64,000 nucleotides of DNA from Parasulfuritortus sp036391875 (GTDB lineage Bacteria; Pseudomonadota; Gammaproteobacteria; Burkholderiales; Thiobacillaceae). The position numbers and the translations under genes are program-made. Numbering within the stretch: position 1 is the first letter of the stretch; every line of letters begins with the position of its first letter. The stretch spans positions 1-64,000 of the forward strand of contig DASVZA010000007.1 of NCBI GenBank assembly GCA_036391875.1, given 5' to 3'. The notes beneath the pieces are model-generated. The model saw only the letters and a program-made list of their open reading frames with translations. It did no database searches and was not told the DNA's origin. Of this stretch, positions 8,549 to 21,171 are shown in pieces.

Positions 8549-9565
8549 TCAGCGCCACACCCCCGCCGGCGGCTCGAACCGGTCGATCATGCTGACGTAG
8601 TTGGCCCGGCAGACGGCATCCGGCTTGGGCAGGTTACGCTGACTCATGCTGCCCTTCAACTGGGCCACCGACTCGTATTCCCGTTCTTCCATCCAGCGGG
8701 TCAGGCCGGCCAGGATCTCGAACAATCGGCCCGGGCCGTGCTGCAGCAGACAGGAGGCCATGTGCACCACGTCGGCGCCGGCCAGCAGCATCTTCACTGC
8801 ATCCTCCCAGGTGTGCACGCCGCCGGTCGCGGCCAGGGTGAGGTTGACCCGGCCGTGCAGGATCGACAGCCAGCGCAGGCGGAGCAGCGCCTCGTCCGAG
8901 GTGGACAGGTGGATCTGGTCGGACAGAGTCAGCGGATCGCCCAGGTCGATGTCCGGCTGATAGAAGCGGTTGAACAGCGACACCCCCTTGGCCCCCGCGT
9001 ATTCGAGCTGCTTGACGAAGTTGGGCAGGGACGAGAAGAACGGCGACAGCTTCATGATGATGGGCAGCTTCACTTCGCCGCGCAGTTCGGTCAGCAGGTC
9101 GAAGTAGCGGCATTCCACGGAGTGGCCTGATTCGGTCATGTCGGCGGCCAGGTGGTAGACGTTGAGTTCCAAGGCATCGGCCCCGGCCGCTTCCAGTTCC
9201 CGGCTGAATTCCAGCCAGCCGGTGGACGAGACGCCGTTCAGGCTGGCCACCACGGGAATCTCCAGGCTGCGCTTGAGCTTGGCCAGCTGTTCCAGATGCC
9301 GTTCCACCATGCCCTTGAACTCGGGTTCGTCCGGCATGAAGCCGTCCGATTCGGCATGGCCCAGCGCGCTGTTGAGCAGGAAGCGATCGGCCATCGTGTC
9401 CTCGGCCCGGACATCCTCCTCGAACAGCGAATACATGACGATGGCCGCGGCGCCGGCGTCCTCCAGGCGGCGGGCCATGTCGATGTCGTGGGACAGGGGC
9501 GAGGCCGACGGCACCAGCGGGTTCTTCAGCTTGAGTCCGACGTAGTCGGTGGACAGATCGATCAT
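8549..9565 (-). CDS. Dihydroorotate dehydrogenase-like flavoprotein
   Basis: A 338-residue TIM-barrel flavoprotein of the DHODH superfamily. It starts DLSTDYVGLKLKNPLVPSAS and contains VASLNGVSSTGW, the Asn-rich strand ELNVYH, IIMKLSPFF and LAATGGVHTWEDA. It lacks the partner FeS subunit of class 1B DHODH. Proteins like this are commonly encoded beside pyruvate:ferredoxin oxidoreductase, which is the arrangement here: its start is two bases past the PFOR stop. Its substrate is unknown; a ferredoxin-linked reductase is a reasonable guess but not shown. A housekeeping pyrimidine role is less likely given the context. Confidence 0.82.
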   Translation of the reverse strand: MIDLSTDYVGLKLKNPLVPSASPLSHDIDMARRLEDAGAAAIVMYSLFEEDVRAEDTMADRFLLNSALGHAESDGFMPDEPEFKGMVERHLEQLAKLKRSLEIPVVASLNGVSSTGWLEFSRELEAAGADALELNVYHLAADMTESGHSVECRYFDLLTELRGEVKLPIIMKLSPFFSSLPNFVKQLEYAGAKGVSLFNRFYQPDIDLGDPLTLSDQIHLSTSDEALLRLRWLSILHGRVNLTLAATGGVHTWEDAVKMLLAGADVVHMASCLLQHGPGRLFEILAGLTRWMEEREYESVAQLKGSMSQRNLPKPDAVCRANYVSMIDRFEPPAGVWR

Positions 9566-9567
9566 CG

Positions 9568-13152
<3,585 letters not shown>

Positions 13153-13299
13153 TGCATACCTCTCCAGTAGACGCAGGCATATTCCATCATGCCCACGGAC
13201 AATGTTACTTGGCCCCTGTTGCAACTTGAAACGGGTCCGCCGGGGCACACGGCTTCCCTTCCGGATGCGGCGACCTGGCGCCGGTCCGGCCTGCTGCGT

Positions 13300-15819
13300 T
13301 CAGCTGCTTGCTTCGCTCAGATAACGTTGTTCGAATTCATCGGCGGCAATCGGCCGGCTGAAATAATAACCCTGCACCATGATGTCGCCCTGGTCGTAGC
13401 GTCTCAGTTCGTTCAACTGCCCCTCGGTCTCCACGCCCTCGGCGACGATGGCCAGATCCAGGTTTCTGGCCAGGCTGATGATGGCCCGCACCACCGCGCT
13501 GTCGTTGGCGTCGGTACCCAGACCATCCACGAATGTCTTGTCGATCTTCAGCACATCCACCTGGAAACGTTTGAGGTAGGACAACGAGGAATAGCCGGTA
13601 CCGAAATCGTCGATGGCCAGCAGGCAACCCAGCTGCTTCAGCGAGGACAGCACGCCCTGGTTGTGTGTCACGTTCTCCATCAGCATAGTCTCCGTGATTT
13701 CCAGTTCAAGCGCCTCGCCCGACAGATCCACCTGGCCGAGCAGATACGCCACCCGCTCGGCCAGGCCGGCATGGCGGAACTGGATGGCGGACAGGTTGAT
13801 GGCCATCCTGAAAGCGGGATGCGTCTGCCGCCACTGGCTGCACTGGCGGCTGGCTTCATACAGCACCCACTCGCCGATCTCCACGATCAGGCCGCTGCGT
13901 TCAGCCACCGGGATGAACCGGGGCGGCTGCACCGGGCCGAGTTCGGGCGAATTCCAGCGCAGCAGCGCCTCGGCCCCGACCAGCGTCCCATCCGGCATGA
14001 ACTGGGGCTGATAGAGCAGTTCGAACTCGCCCCGCTCCAGGGCATTGCGCAGCAGGCTTTCCATGCGCAGGCGCTCCATGGCGCCGATGCCCATGTCTTC
14101 GGTGTAGAACTGGAAACGCTGCTTGCCCGCCTCCTTGGCCCGGAACATGGCCGTGTCGGCGTTGCGCATCAGGCCGTCGGCGTCGCCCGCATCCTGCGGG
14201 AACAGGGTGATGCCCAGGCTGGCGCCGCACACCACGTCGAGCCCGCCCAGCCGGTAAGGCTCGCGGATGGTATTGAGCAGCTTGTTGGCGAAGCTGGCCG
14301 CATCGTCCGGGTTGTCGGCATCGGGGATGAAAATGGCGAACTCGTCGCCGCCCAGCCTGGCCGCCGTATCGCTCTCGCGGATCGACGACTCGATCCGACT
14401 GGCCACCAGCTTCAGCAGCTCGTCGCCCGCCGCATGGCCGAGGCTGTCGTTGACCGACTTGAAGTTGTCCAGGTCGACCATCATGAAGGCGGCGGAATGG
14501 CCTTCCCGGCGGGCGCGGGCCAGGGCCTGCGCGACCCGGTCCTGGAACAGGACGCGGTTGGGCAGGCCGGTCAGCGGATCGTAGTAGGCCAGTTGCTCCA
14601 TCCTGCGCCTGGCCTCGTATATTTCGCTCATGTCCTGGAACACCAGGATCAGGCGGCCGGCATCGCCATCTGGAATGGCCGCCGCATGCAGCAGTACCGG
14701 GATGATGCGGCCGTCCTTGCAGCGGTAATACTGCTCTCCGGCGTAGTTTTCGCCGGCCTGCAGATTGATTTCGGCCGGGCACTCGGCCTGCGCGACGACG
14801 CTGCCGTCGACGTTGACGTGGATGCCTTCGTGCATGTGCCGGCCAAGCAGCTCCTCCTGGCGATAGCCGAGCAGGCCGGCCGCCTGGGGATTGACGAAGG
14901 TAAGGCGGTCGTCCGGATCCGCCACCATCACGCCGACCCCGACGTTGTCGGTCAGGCTCTGCAGGAAACGGCGCTGGGCGGCGATCTGGCCCAGGTTCTG
15001 GAAATGGCGGCGGACCAGGAAGACCATGGCGCCGAATACCGCCACGGACACCAGCCCCAGCCCCATCTGGGCACGCTCGATCAGCGCCTGGCGGCGGGCG
15101 ACGGCCGCCGACGCCAGGCTGTCCAGTTCGCTCAGCTGGCGCCGGCTGCCGGAATCGAACAGGGCGCGCGTGGTCGCCTCCAGCTTGGGTTGCTCGCGGA
15201 CCAGCAGTACGGCATGGCGCAGCAGCCGATCCAGGGTCTCGCGCTGGGATGCGGTCAAGGGAAACGAAGAATTGCGCACCTCTCCGATCAGGCTCCGGGC
15301 CTGATCGGCCTGGTACTCGTCGGCGCCCAGGGTCAGCAGCAGCACGGCGTTTTCCAGCCGGGTCAGCTTGTGCTGCAACTCCTGGCCGCCCCCCGCATGG
15401 GGCAGGTCCTCGAGCAGGTGGATGGCGTCCGACTGGAAGTAATGCAGCGAATTGCGGGTGACCGCATTCTGGTACTTGAAGGTTTCGACCTGGTTCGCTT
15501 CCCGAACCACGATCGCCCGATAGGCCGCCAGCGGCGCGGACAGTTCGGTACCGGCCGACACGACGTCCAGCTTGGCCAGATTGGCCTGGACCACCGCCAT
15601 GTCGGCATTGAGGATGTCGTAGTTGTTGTCCAGGCCGTAACGCATGCGGACGATGTCGACCTTCATGGTGTGCTCGCCGTTCAGCAGCACCGGGACCAGG
15701 GCCTCGATCCGCTTGGCCGGCGAATCGTTCTGGGCCGACAGCAAGGCCAGCCAGCCCAGCACGGTCAGGCCGGCCACCGACACGACCCAGATCCACAGGG
15801 AGGGTTTGGCGTTCCTCAC
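13300..15819 (-). CDS. Membrane PAS-GGDEF-EAL c-di-GMP signalling protein
   Basis: An 839-residue protein. A membrane segment near residues 9-27 and a second near 255-275 enclose an all-helical periplasmic domain of about 220 residues. Then come a PAS domain (about 290-395, NVGVGVMVADPDD), a GGDEF domain with intact RLGGDEFAIF, and an EAL domain with EALLRW, DDFGTGYSS and KIDKTFVDGL. Both catalytic centres look complete, so it could make or degrade c-di-GMP; phosphodiesterase activity is the likelier main output. Its ATG overlaps the stop of the cytochrome c peroxidase gene (ATGA), which ties it to the tail of the ATPase operon. The periplasmic ligand is unknown. Confidence 0.9.
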   Translation of the reverse strand: MRNAKPSLWIWVVSVAGLTVLGWLALLSAQNDSPAKRIEALVPVLLNGEHTMKVDIVRMRYGLDNNYDILNADMAVVQANLAKLDVVSAGTELSAPLAAYRAIVVREANQVETFKYQNAVTRNSLHYFQSDAIHLLEDLPHAGGGQELQHKLTRLENAVLLLTLGADEYQADQARSLIGEVRNSSFPLTASQRETLDRLLRHAVLLVREQPKLEATTRALFDSGSRRQLSELDSLASAAVARRQALIERAQMGLGLVSVAVFGAMVFLVRRHFQNLGQIAAQRRFLQSLTDNVGVGVMVADPDDRLTFVNPQAAGLLGYRQEELLGRHMHEGIHVNVDGSVVAQAECPAEINLQAGENYAGEQYYRCKDGRIIPVLLHAAAIPDGDAGRLILVFQDMSEIYEARRRMEQLAYYDPLTGLPNRVLFQDRVAQALARARREGHSAAFMMVDLDNFKSVNDSLGHAAGDELLKLVASRIESSIRESDTAARLGGDEFAIFIPDADNPDDAASFANKLLNTIREPYRLGGLDVVCGASLGITLFPQDAGDADGLMRNADTAMFRAKEAGKQRFQFYTEDMGIGAMERLRMESLLRNALERGEFELLYQPQFMPDGTLVGAEALLRWNSPELGPVQPPRFIPVAERSGLIVEIGEWVLYEASRQCSQWRQTHPAFRMAINLSAIQFRHAGLAERVAYLLGQVDLSGEALELEITETMLMENVTHNQGVLSSLKQLGCLLAIDDFGTGYSSLSYLKRFQVDVLKIDKTFVDGLGTDANDSAVVRAIISLARNLDLAIVAEGVETEGQLNELRRYDQGDIMVQGYYFSRPIAADEFEQRYLSEASS

Positions 15820-16844
15820 TCAGCCGCTCCGGGCAGGCTCCCGGTCAGGCTGTTCAGGAAGGCGACCAAGGCCGCCTTGTCCCCGTCATCGAGCTTGAGT
15901 CCGAGCTGCAATTGCGCCATGTCGGTCACGGCATCGTCGAGCTTTCCGACCCGGCCATCATGGAAGTACGGTGCGGTCTCGGCCACGTTGCGCAGCGTGG
16001 GCACTTTGAACTTGAACTTGTCCTCGGCCTGGCCGGTGCGGTTGTAGAGCCCCAGATCGGAGGTGAGGATCGGGCGGCCTTTGAAGTAGTCGCCCATCGT
16101 TCCCATCGTGGCATACATGTTGCCGCCCAGGTTGACTCCCTGATGACAGGCGATGCAGCCCAGTTCCCTGAACCGCCGCCAGCCGGCCACCGCTTCCGTA
16201 CTCATGGCCTTCCGGTTGCCGGCCAGGAATCGGTCGAAGGGGGAATTCGGGGTGATCAGGCTGCGTTCGAAGGTGGCGATGGCGGAACGCACCACGCCGG
16301 CATCGAGCCGGTGGCCGTAGGCCTTGATGGCGAGCATCTGCAGATCGCCGTCGACGTCCAGCTTGGCCAGTACCTGCCGCCAGTTGGACCCCATCTCGAT
16401 CGGATTGCCGACCGGACCGTCGACCTGCTGCTCCAGCGTTGCGGCGCGACCGTCCCAGAACTGCCGGAAATTGAAGGCGCTGTTGTACACCGTCGGCGCG
16501 TTCAGTTCACCCTTCTGGCCATGGATGCCGCTCGAAACGGCCAAGCCGTCCACACCGTATTTGCGCAGCGTATGGCAACTGGCGCAGGACACCGTGTCGT
16601 CGGCCGACAGTCGCTTGTCCTCGAACAGGATACGCCCCAGCGCGACCTGGTCGGCGTTCAGATCGATCGACTGCGGCAGCGGCTGGACGGGCCCGTCACG
16701 CCGAGGCGCATAGTAGGTGGCCAGGGCGGATGGTGCGATTGCCGTCCGCTTCGGCCAGGTCGGCCAGGCCAGCCAGATCAAACCAGCCGCTGCCAGCAAC
16801 AAAGCCGGTATCCATACCCGCCATGCTCCTTTCAGCCCGGCCAT
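15816..16844 (-). CDS. Di-heme cytochrome c peroxidase
   Basis: A 342-residue protein anchored by an N-terminal membrane segment (about 9-29). It has two heme c sites, CASCH near residue 87 and CIACH near 235, and the family segments LGRILFEDKRLS, FWDGRAATLE and PTLRNVAETAPYFHDG. Such enzymes reduce H2O2 in the periplasm with electrons from cytochrome c. Its start overlaps the last 13 bases of V/A-ATPase subunit D and its stop overlaps the PAS-GGDEF-EAL gene, so it sits inside the ATPase transcription unit. A MauG-like activity is possible but less likely. Confidence 0.92.
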   Translation of the reverse strand: MAGLKGAWRVWIPALLLAAAGLIWLAWPTWPKRTAIAPSALATYYAPRRDGPVQPLPQSIDLNADQVALGRILFEDKRLSADDTVSCASCHTLRKYGVDGLAVSSGIHGQKGELNAPTVYNSAFNFRQFWDGRAATLEQQVDGPVGNPIEMGSNWRQVLAKLDVDGDLQMLAIKAYGHRLDAGVVRSAIATFERSLITPNSPFDRFLAGNRKAMSTEAVAGWRRFRELGCIACHQGVNLGGNMYATMGTMGDYFKGRPILTSDLGLYNRTGQAEDKFKFKVPTLRNVAETAPYFHDGRVGKLDDAVTDMAQLQLGLKLDDGDKAALVAFLNSLTGSLPGAAE

Positions 16845-17464
16845 TCCGACTTGCCCCTTTCCGCAAGCATCTTCACCTGGAACAAGGTGTTGCGCTCATC
16901 TTCTTCCAGCATAGCCCGGATATAGCGCACGGTTGCCTGGTAGCGGGGAATGATGTTGTGTTTCAGGGCATTGACCCGGCGCCGGGTCTTGCGGCTGGCG
17001 GCCAGCAGGCGCCAGAGGGCGTTCTCGGCCTCGCCCAGCCTGGCCAGCGAAATGGTCAGCCGCTGCAGGCGCAGGCGGGCCTCGTCGAAGCTGGGGTCGG
17101 TCCACATCAGGCCGACCGGCTGCAGCGGCTGCGGCTCGACCGCGACGCTCGGGTATTCGACGCCGGCGCTGGACCGCGCCAGGATCCTGATCGACACGGC
17201 CGGCTTCAGGCCCACCGTGGCCTGGCGCAGCATCTGGCCGCCCATGCGCATGTGCACGACGGCCAGCCAGCGGTAGGCCTCGGCCAGTTCGGCGGCGGTC
17301 TCGGCCCGCAGCTGACGGTACTGGTTGAGGCGGTCGTAGACCAGCCGGGTGAGCAGATCGCGCTTCTTCTCCAGCATGGTCTGGCCCTGCTCCAGGAAGC
17401 GGGTCTGGCGGCCGACCTGGAGCAGCGAACTCTTGGTGGGCGGGACGGAGAGGCGGGTCTTCAT
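16832..17464 (-). CDS. atpD: V/A-type ATPase subunit D (central stalk)
   Basis: A 210-residue coiled-coil protein that starts PPTKSSLL and is rich in heptad-like helices at both ends (LEKKRDLLTRLVYDRL and TRRRVNALKHNIIPRY), the signature of subunit D. It forms the rotor shaft inside the A3B3 head. It follows subunit B by 25 bases and overlaps the peroxidase gene by 13 bases at its end. The symbol follows the A/V-type scheme and should not be confused with F-type AtpD. Confidence 0.92.
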   Translation of the reverse strand: MKTRLSVPPTKSSLLQVGRQTRFLEQGQTMLEKKRDLLTRLVYDRLNQYRQLRAETAAELAEAYRWLAVVHMRMGGQMLRQATVGLKPAVSIRILARSSAGVEYPSVAVEPQPLQPVGLMWTDPSFDEARLRLQRLTISLARLGEAENALWRLLAASRKTRRRVNALKHNIIPRYQATVRYIRAMLEEDERNTLFQVKMLAERGKSEWPG

Positions 17465-17489
17465 CGGTCGGCGCGATGCGGGCGGCAGA

Positions 17490-18884
17490 TCACGTCGCCG
17501 CCTTGCCCACCGGCTTGTGGTACTTGGCCAGTTCCGCCTCGCTGACCCGGGTCAGCGTCTCGGCCGGCAGCATCGACAGCAATTCCCAGGCGAGGTTCAG
17601 GGTGGTGAACACATCGCGCTCCTCGTCCTCGCCCTGGCCGACGAAGCGGCGCTCGAAGGCCTCGGCGAAGGCCAGGTAGCGGCGGTCGCCCTCGCTAAGA
17701 TCCTCGGCGCCGATGATCGCCGACAGGCCGCGCACCTCGAGCGCCTTGGCGTAGCTGGCGAACAGCTGGCTGGCGACGTGGGGATGATCCTCGCGGGTGT
17801 CGCCGGCGCCGATGCCGTCCTTCATCAGCCGGGACAGCGAAGGCAGCACCGCCACCGGCGGATAGACCCCCTGGGCATGCAGCTCGCGCGACAGGACGAT
17901 CTGGCCCTCGGTGATGTAGCCGGTCAGGTCGGGGATGGGATGGGTGATGTCGTCCGACGGCATGGACAGCACCGGGATCAGGGTGATCGAACCGCGCCGG
18001 TCCTTGATCCGTCCCGCCCGCTCGTACAGCTCGGCCAGATCGGAATAGAGGTAGCCGGGATAGCCCTTGCGCGCCGGCACGTCGCCGCGCAGCACCGCCA
18101 CCTCGCGCAGCGCCTCGGCGTAGGCGGTCATGTCGGTCATCACCACCAGGACGTGGTGGTCCTGCTCGAAGGCCAGGTATTCGGCCGCGGTCAGCGCGGC
18201 ACGCGGCGTCAGCAGGCGCTCGATGACCGGCTCGTCGGCCAGGTTGAGGAACATCACCAGCCGCTCCAGCGCGCCGCTGTCCTCGAAGCTCTCCTGGAAG
18301 AAGCGGGCATCCTGGCTGCTCACCCCGAAGGCGGCGAAGACGACCACGAATTCGCTCGCCGCCTCGCCCAGTAGCCGTGCCTGGCGCACGATCTGGGCCG
18401 CCACACGGTTGTGCGGCAGGCCGCCGCCGGAAAAGATCGGCAGCTTCTGGCCGCGGGTCAGGCTGTTCATGCCGTCCAGGGCCGAGATGCCGGTCTGGAT
18501 GAATTCGCGCGGATAGGCCCGCGCCGCGGGATTGAGCGAGGCGCCATTGATGTCGCGCCGCTCGCCCGAGACGATGGGCGGCCGGCCGTCACGCGGCTGG
18601 CCGACGCCGTTGAACACCCGGCCCAGGATGTCGCGCGACACCGGCAGGCTGTACGGCTCGCCCAGGAAGCGGACCCAGGTCCGCTCCAGGTCGAGATCGT
18701 CGGTGCCCTCGAACACCTCGACCAGCACGGCGTCGTCCGAGGTGCGGATCACCAGGCCGTTGCGGCGCCGCCCGGCGTGGTCGGTGAGGCCGACCCGGCT
18801 GCCCGCCGCCACGCCCGGCACGCCGGCCATCACCAGCAGGCCGCCGCGGGCCGAGGAGGCGGTGCGGAATTCGAGGTTCTTCAT
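17490..18884 (-). CDS. atpB: V/A-type ATPase subunit B (non-catalytic)
   Basis: A 464-residue regulatory nucleotide-binding subunit. As in all B subunits the Walker A is degenerate (FSGGGLPHN), while YSDLAELYERAGR, PIPDLTGYITEGQI and SLSRLMKDGIG are present. Three copies alternate with A in the head. The ATG overlaps the stop of the DUF559 gene as ATGA. In related operons B directly follows A, so the preceding gene is an insertion. Confidence 0.95.
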   Translation of the reverse strand: MKNLEFRTASSARGGLLVMAGVPGVAAGSRVGLTDHAGRRRNGLVIRTSDDAVLVEVFEGTDDLDLERTWVRFLGEPYSLPVSRDILGRVFNGVGQPRDGRPPIVSGERRDINGASLNPAARAYPREFIQTGISALDGMNSLTRGQKLPIFSGGGLPHNRVAAQIVRQARLLGEAASEFVVVFAAFGVSSQDARFFQESFEDSGALERLVMFLNLADEPVIERLLTPRAALTAAEYLAFEQDHHVLVVMTDMTAYAEALREVAVLRGDVPARKGYPGYLYSDLAELYERAGRIKDRRGSITLIPVLSMPSDDITHPIPDLTGYITEGQIVLSRELHAQGVYPPVAVLPSLSRLMKDGIGAGDTREDHPHVASQLFASYAKALEVRGLSAIIGAEDLSEGDRRYLAFAEAFERRFVGQGEDEERDVFTTLNLAWELLSMLPAETLTRVSEAELAKYHKPVGKAAT

Positions 18885-19378
18885 GGTTGGCGGTTCCCCC
18901 CTCTCCCCCGGCCCCTCCCCCTCGAGGGGGGAGGGGAGTCAAAACCATCGCTCTTGGGTTCAGCCCCTCTCCCTTGAGGGGAGAGGGGTTGGGGAGAGGG
19001 TGGAGTCACCCCATCAGCCGGCACTACAGCGGTCCGCCCTTCCCCTAACACCCCCGCCCGCCGCGCAATATCCTCCAACACCCCGTCCAGATTCCCCGGC
19101 ACGTCATTGTTCCAATAGCGGAGCACGACATATCCCTGCTCGCACAGCCAGGCATCCCGCCCCTCGTCGTAATCGGCCAGATCCCTATCCTGGCCGCCGT
19201 CCAATTCCACCACCAGCCTATGTTCCGAGCAGAAGCAATCCACCACGTAATCCCCGACCGGTTGCTGGCGCCGGAACTTCAAACCAAACAGGCGATGGGC
19301 GCGCAGGCGCCGCCACAGCCGGGTTTCGCAATCGGTCTGCCCATGTCTCAAGTGGCGGGCAAAAGCAAGCTGTTTCAT
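18881..19378 (-). CDS. DUF559 endonuclease-fold protein inserted between ATPase subunits A and B
   Basis: A 165-residue protein. Residues 1-115 form a DUF559 (Vsr/restriction-endonuclease-like) domain: ETRLWRRLRAHRLFGLKFRR, VGDYVVDCFC, VVELDGGQ, YDEGRDAWL and VVLRYWNNDV. The DGGQ motif is followed by Asp where many relatives have His. The last 45 residues (PPSPQPLSPQGRG and a GRGRGRG stretch) are the translation of palindromic repeats, not a domain. Its ATG overlaps the subunit A stop and its TGA overlaps the subunit B start, both as ATGA. A DNA repair, mobility or nuclease role is possible from the fold; none has been shown for this group. It looks like a later arrival in the operon. Confidence 0.85.
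   Translation of the reverse strand: MKQLAFARHLRHGQTDCETRLWRRLRAHRLFGLKFRRQQPVGDYVVDCFCSEHRLVVELDGGQDRDLADYDEGRDAWLCEQGYVVLRYWNNDVPGNLDGVLEDIARRAGVLGEGRTAVVPADGVTPPSPQPLSPQGRGAEPKSDGFDSPPPSRGRGRGRGGNRQP
18912..18936. repeat. GC-rich palindrome in the DUF559 3' end (first of two)
   Basis: CCCCTCCCCCTCGAGGGGGG with its continuation forms a near-perfect inverted repeat around CTCGAG. It belongs to the widespread CCCTCTCCC...GGGAGAGGG intergenic palindromes and is translated here as the tail of the DUF559 protein. Confidence 0.75.
18964..18988. repeat. GC-rich palindrome in the DUF559 3' end (second of two)
   Basis: CCCCTCTCCC and GGGAGAGGGG pair over 10 bp around a five-base loop. With the copy about 28 bases away it forms a tandem hairpin pair that the ATPase transcript must cross between A and B. 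Confidence 0.75.
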
Positions 19379-21171
19379 TCTATTTCCGCCCCCTTGTCCC
19401 TCAAGGTCGAGGGGACGTATTCGGATTCCAGCGCAACGAAATCCGCGGCCAGGCCGGCGATCCGGGCCTTCAGGCCGGCGCTGTCGTCGGCGCCGTAGCG
19501 GGTCTTCCAGCGTCGCGCCTCGCTCATCACCGGCAGTTCCAGCAGGCGGCGGGCGGGCACGCCCAGCTCAATCAGCTTCATGCCGCGGACGTGGATGTCG
19601 AGCAGGCCGGCCAGCAGCAGGTACTGCTTTTCCGGTGCCGCGTAGCTGTCGACCTCGTCGGTGGCGGACTGCTGCAGCAGCGCCTCCTTGATCAGCTCGG
19701 CCGACTCCAGCGACCAGCGCTGCTCCGAGGACAGGGCCTCGACCCCGACCAGATTGACGATGCGGCGCAGCTCCTCGCTCTCGGACAGGAGCTCCAGCGC
19801 ACGGGCGCGGCCGGCGGCCCAGGCCGGATCGACGTTCTCCGCCCACCATCGGGCCGCCTGGCCGACGTAGCCGGAGAAGCTCTCCAGCCAGTCGATGGCC
19901 GGGTAATGGCGGGCGTCGGCCAGTTCCTTGGACAGCGCCCAGAAGGTCTGGATGATCTCCTTGGTGTGGCTGGTCACCGGCTCGGAGAAGTCGCCGCCGG
20001 GCGGCGAGACGGCACCGATCAGGGTGACCGAACCGTGGCCGCCGGCCAGGGTCTCGACCCGGCCGGCGCGTTCGTAGAAGGCGGCCAGGCGGGAGCCGAG
20101 GTAGGCCGGATAGCCCTCCTCCACCGGCATCTGGCCGAGCCGGCCGGCGACCTCGCGCAGGGCCTCGGCCCAGCGGCTGGTCGAGTCGGCCACCATGACC
20201 ACGTCGTAGCCCTGGTCGCGGAAGTATTCGGCGATGGCAATGCCGACATAGACCGAGGCCTCGCGCGCCACCACCGGCATGTTGGAGGTGTTGGCCACCA
20301 GCAGGGTGCGCTCCATCAGCGGCCGGCCGCTCTTCGGGTCGGTCAGCCTGGGCAGCGACTCCAGGATATCGGTCAGCTCGTTGCCGCGTTCGCCGCAGCC
20401 GACGTAGATGACGATCTCGGCGTTGCACCAGCGGGCGATCTGGTGCTGGAGCATGGTCTTGCCGGCGCCGAACGGACCGGGGATGGCCGCCTTGCCGCCC
20501 TTAAGCAGCGGGTAGAAGGTGTCGAGGATGCGCTGGCCGGTGATCAGCGGCTGCACGGCGTGGTCGCGGCGCAGGAACGGACGCGGCACCCGCACCGGCC
20601 AGCGGTGGCTGAGCGACAGCTTGCGGATGCTGCCGTCGCGCATGCGGATGCGGGCGATGGTGGCGTCGACGTCGTAGTCGCCGGCCGGGGCCAGTTCCAG
20701 CAGTTCGCCGGAGACGTCGGGCGGCACCAGGATGCGGTGTTCGATGCTGCCGGTCTCCGGTACGCTGCCCAAGATCTCGCCGGCGTCGAGCACCATGCCG
20801 GGCCGGCGGTCGGGGGCCGGGACGAAGGACCACTGCCTGTCGCGCGGCAGGGCCGGCACGCGAATGCCGCGCGCGATGCGGTCTCCCGTGGTCCGCCTGA
20901 CCTCCTCCAGCGGCCGCTGCACGCCGTCGAAGATGCCGCCCAGCAGTCCCGGCCCGAGTTCGACCGACAGCGGATGGCCGAGCCCTTCGGCCGGCTCGCC
21001 CGGCGCCAGGCCGGTGCTGTCCTCGTACAACTGGGCCAGGGCGCTGTCGCTGTCGCGCGCGATCACCTCGCCGACCAAGCCCAGGGCGCCGACCCGCACC
21101 TGCTCGCCCAGCACCACGCCGGGCAGGTCGAGGCGCACCAGCGGGCCGTTGATCTCCAGTACGCTACCCAT
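19375..21171 (-). CDS. atpA: V/A-type ATPase subunit A (catalytic)
   Basis: A 598-residue catalytic subunit. The N-terminal beta-barrel starts GSVLEINGPLVRLDLPG. It is followed by the non-homologous bulge region that distinguishes A from F-type beta, the Walker A GPFGAGKTML, the catalytic Glu region GCGERGNELTDIL, and VMVADSTSRWAEALRE. It hydrolyses or synthesises ATP in the A3B3 head. It overlaps subunit E upstream by 8 bases and DUF559 downstream by 4. Confidence 0.96.
   Translation of the reverse strand: MGSVLEINGPLVRLDLPGVVLGEQVRVGALGLVGEVIARDSDSALAQLYEDSTGLAPGEPAEGLGHPLSVELGPGLLGGIFDGVQRPLEEVRRTTGDRIARGIRVPALPRDRQWSFVPAPDRRPGMVLDAGEILGSVPETGSIEHRILVPPDVSGELLELAPAGDYDVDATIARIRMRDGSIRKLSLSHRWPVRVPRPFLRRDHAVQPLITGQRILDTFYPLLKGGKAAIPGPFGAGKTMLQHQIARWCNAEIVIYVGCGERGNELTDILESLPRLTDPKSGRPLMERTLLVANTSNMPVVAREASVYVGIAIAEYFRDQGYDVVMVADSTSRWAEALREVAGRLGQMPVEEGYPAYLGSRLAAFYERAGRVETLAGGHGSVTLIGAVSPPGGDFSEPVTSHTKEIIQTFWALSKELADARHYPAIDWLESFSGYVGQAARWWAENVDPAWAAGRARALELLSESEELRRIVNLVGVEALSSEQRWSLESAELIKEALLQQSATDEVDSYAAPEKQYLLLAGLLDIHVRGMKLIELGVPARRLLELPVMSEARRWKTRYGADDSAGLKARIAGLAADFVALESEYVPSTLRDKGAEIE

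Noticed and set aside
13189..16047. A 952-codon open frame on the plus strand
   Set aside because: Antisense shadow of the PAS-GGDEF-EAL and peroxidase genes, both of which carry complete motifs.
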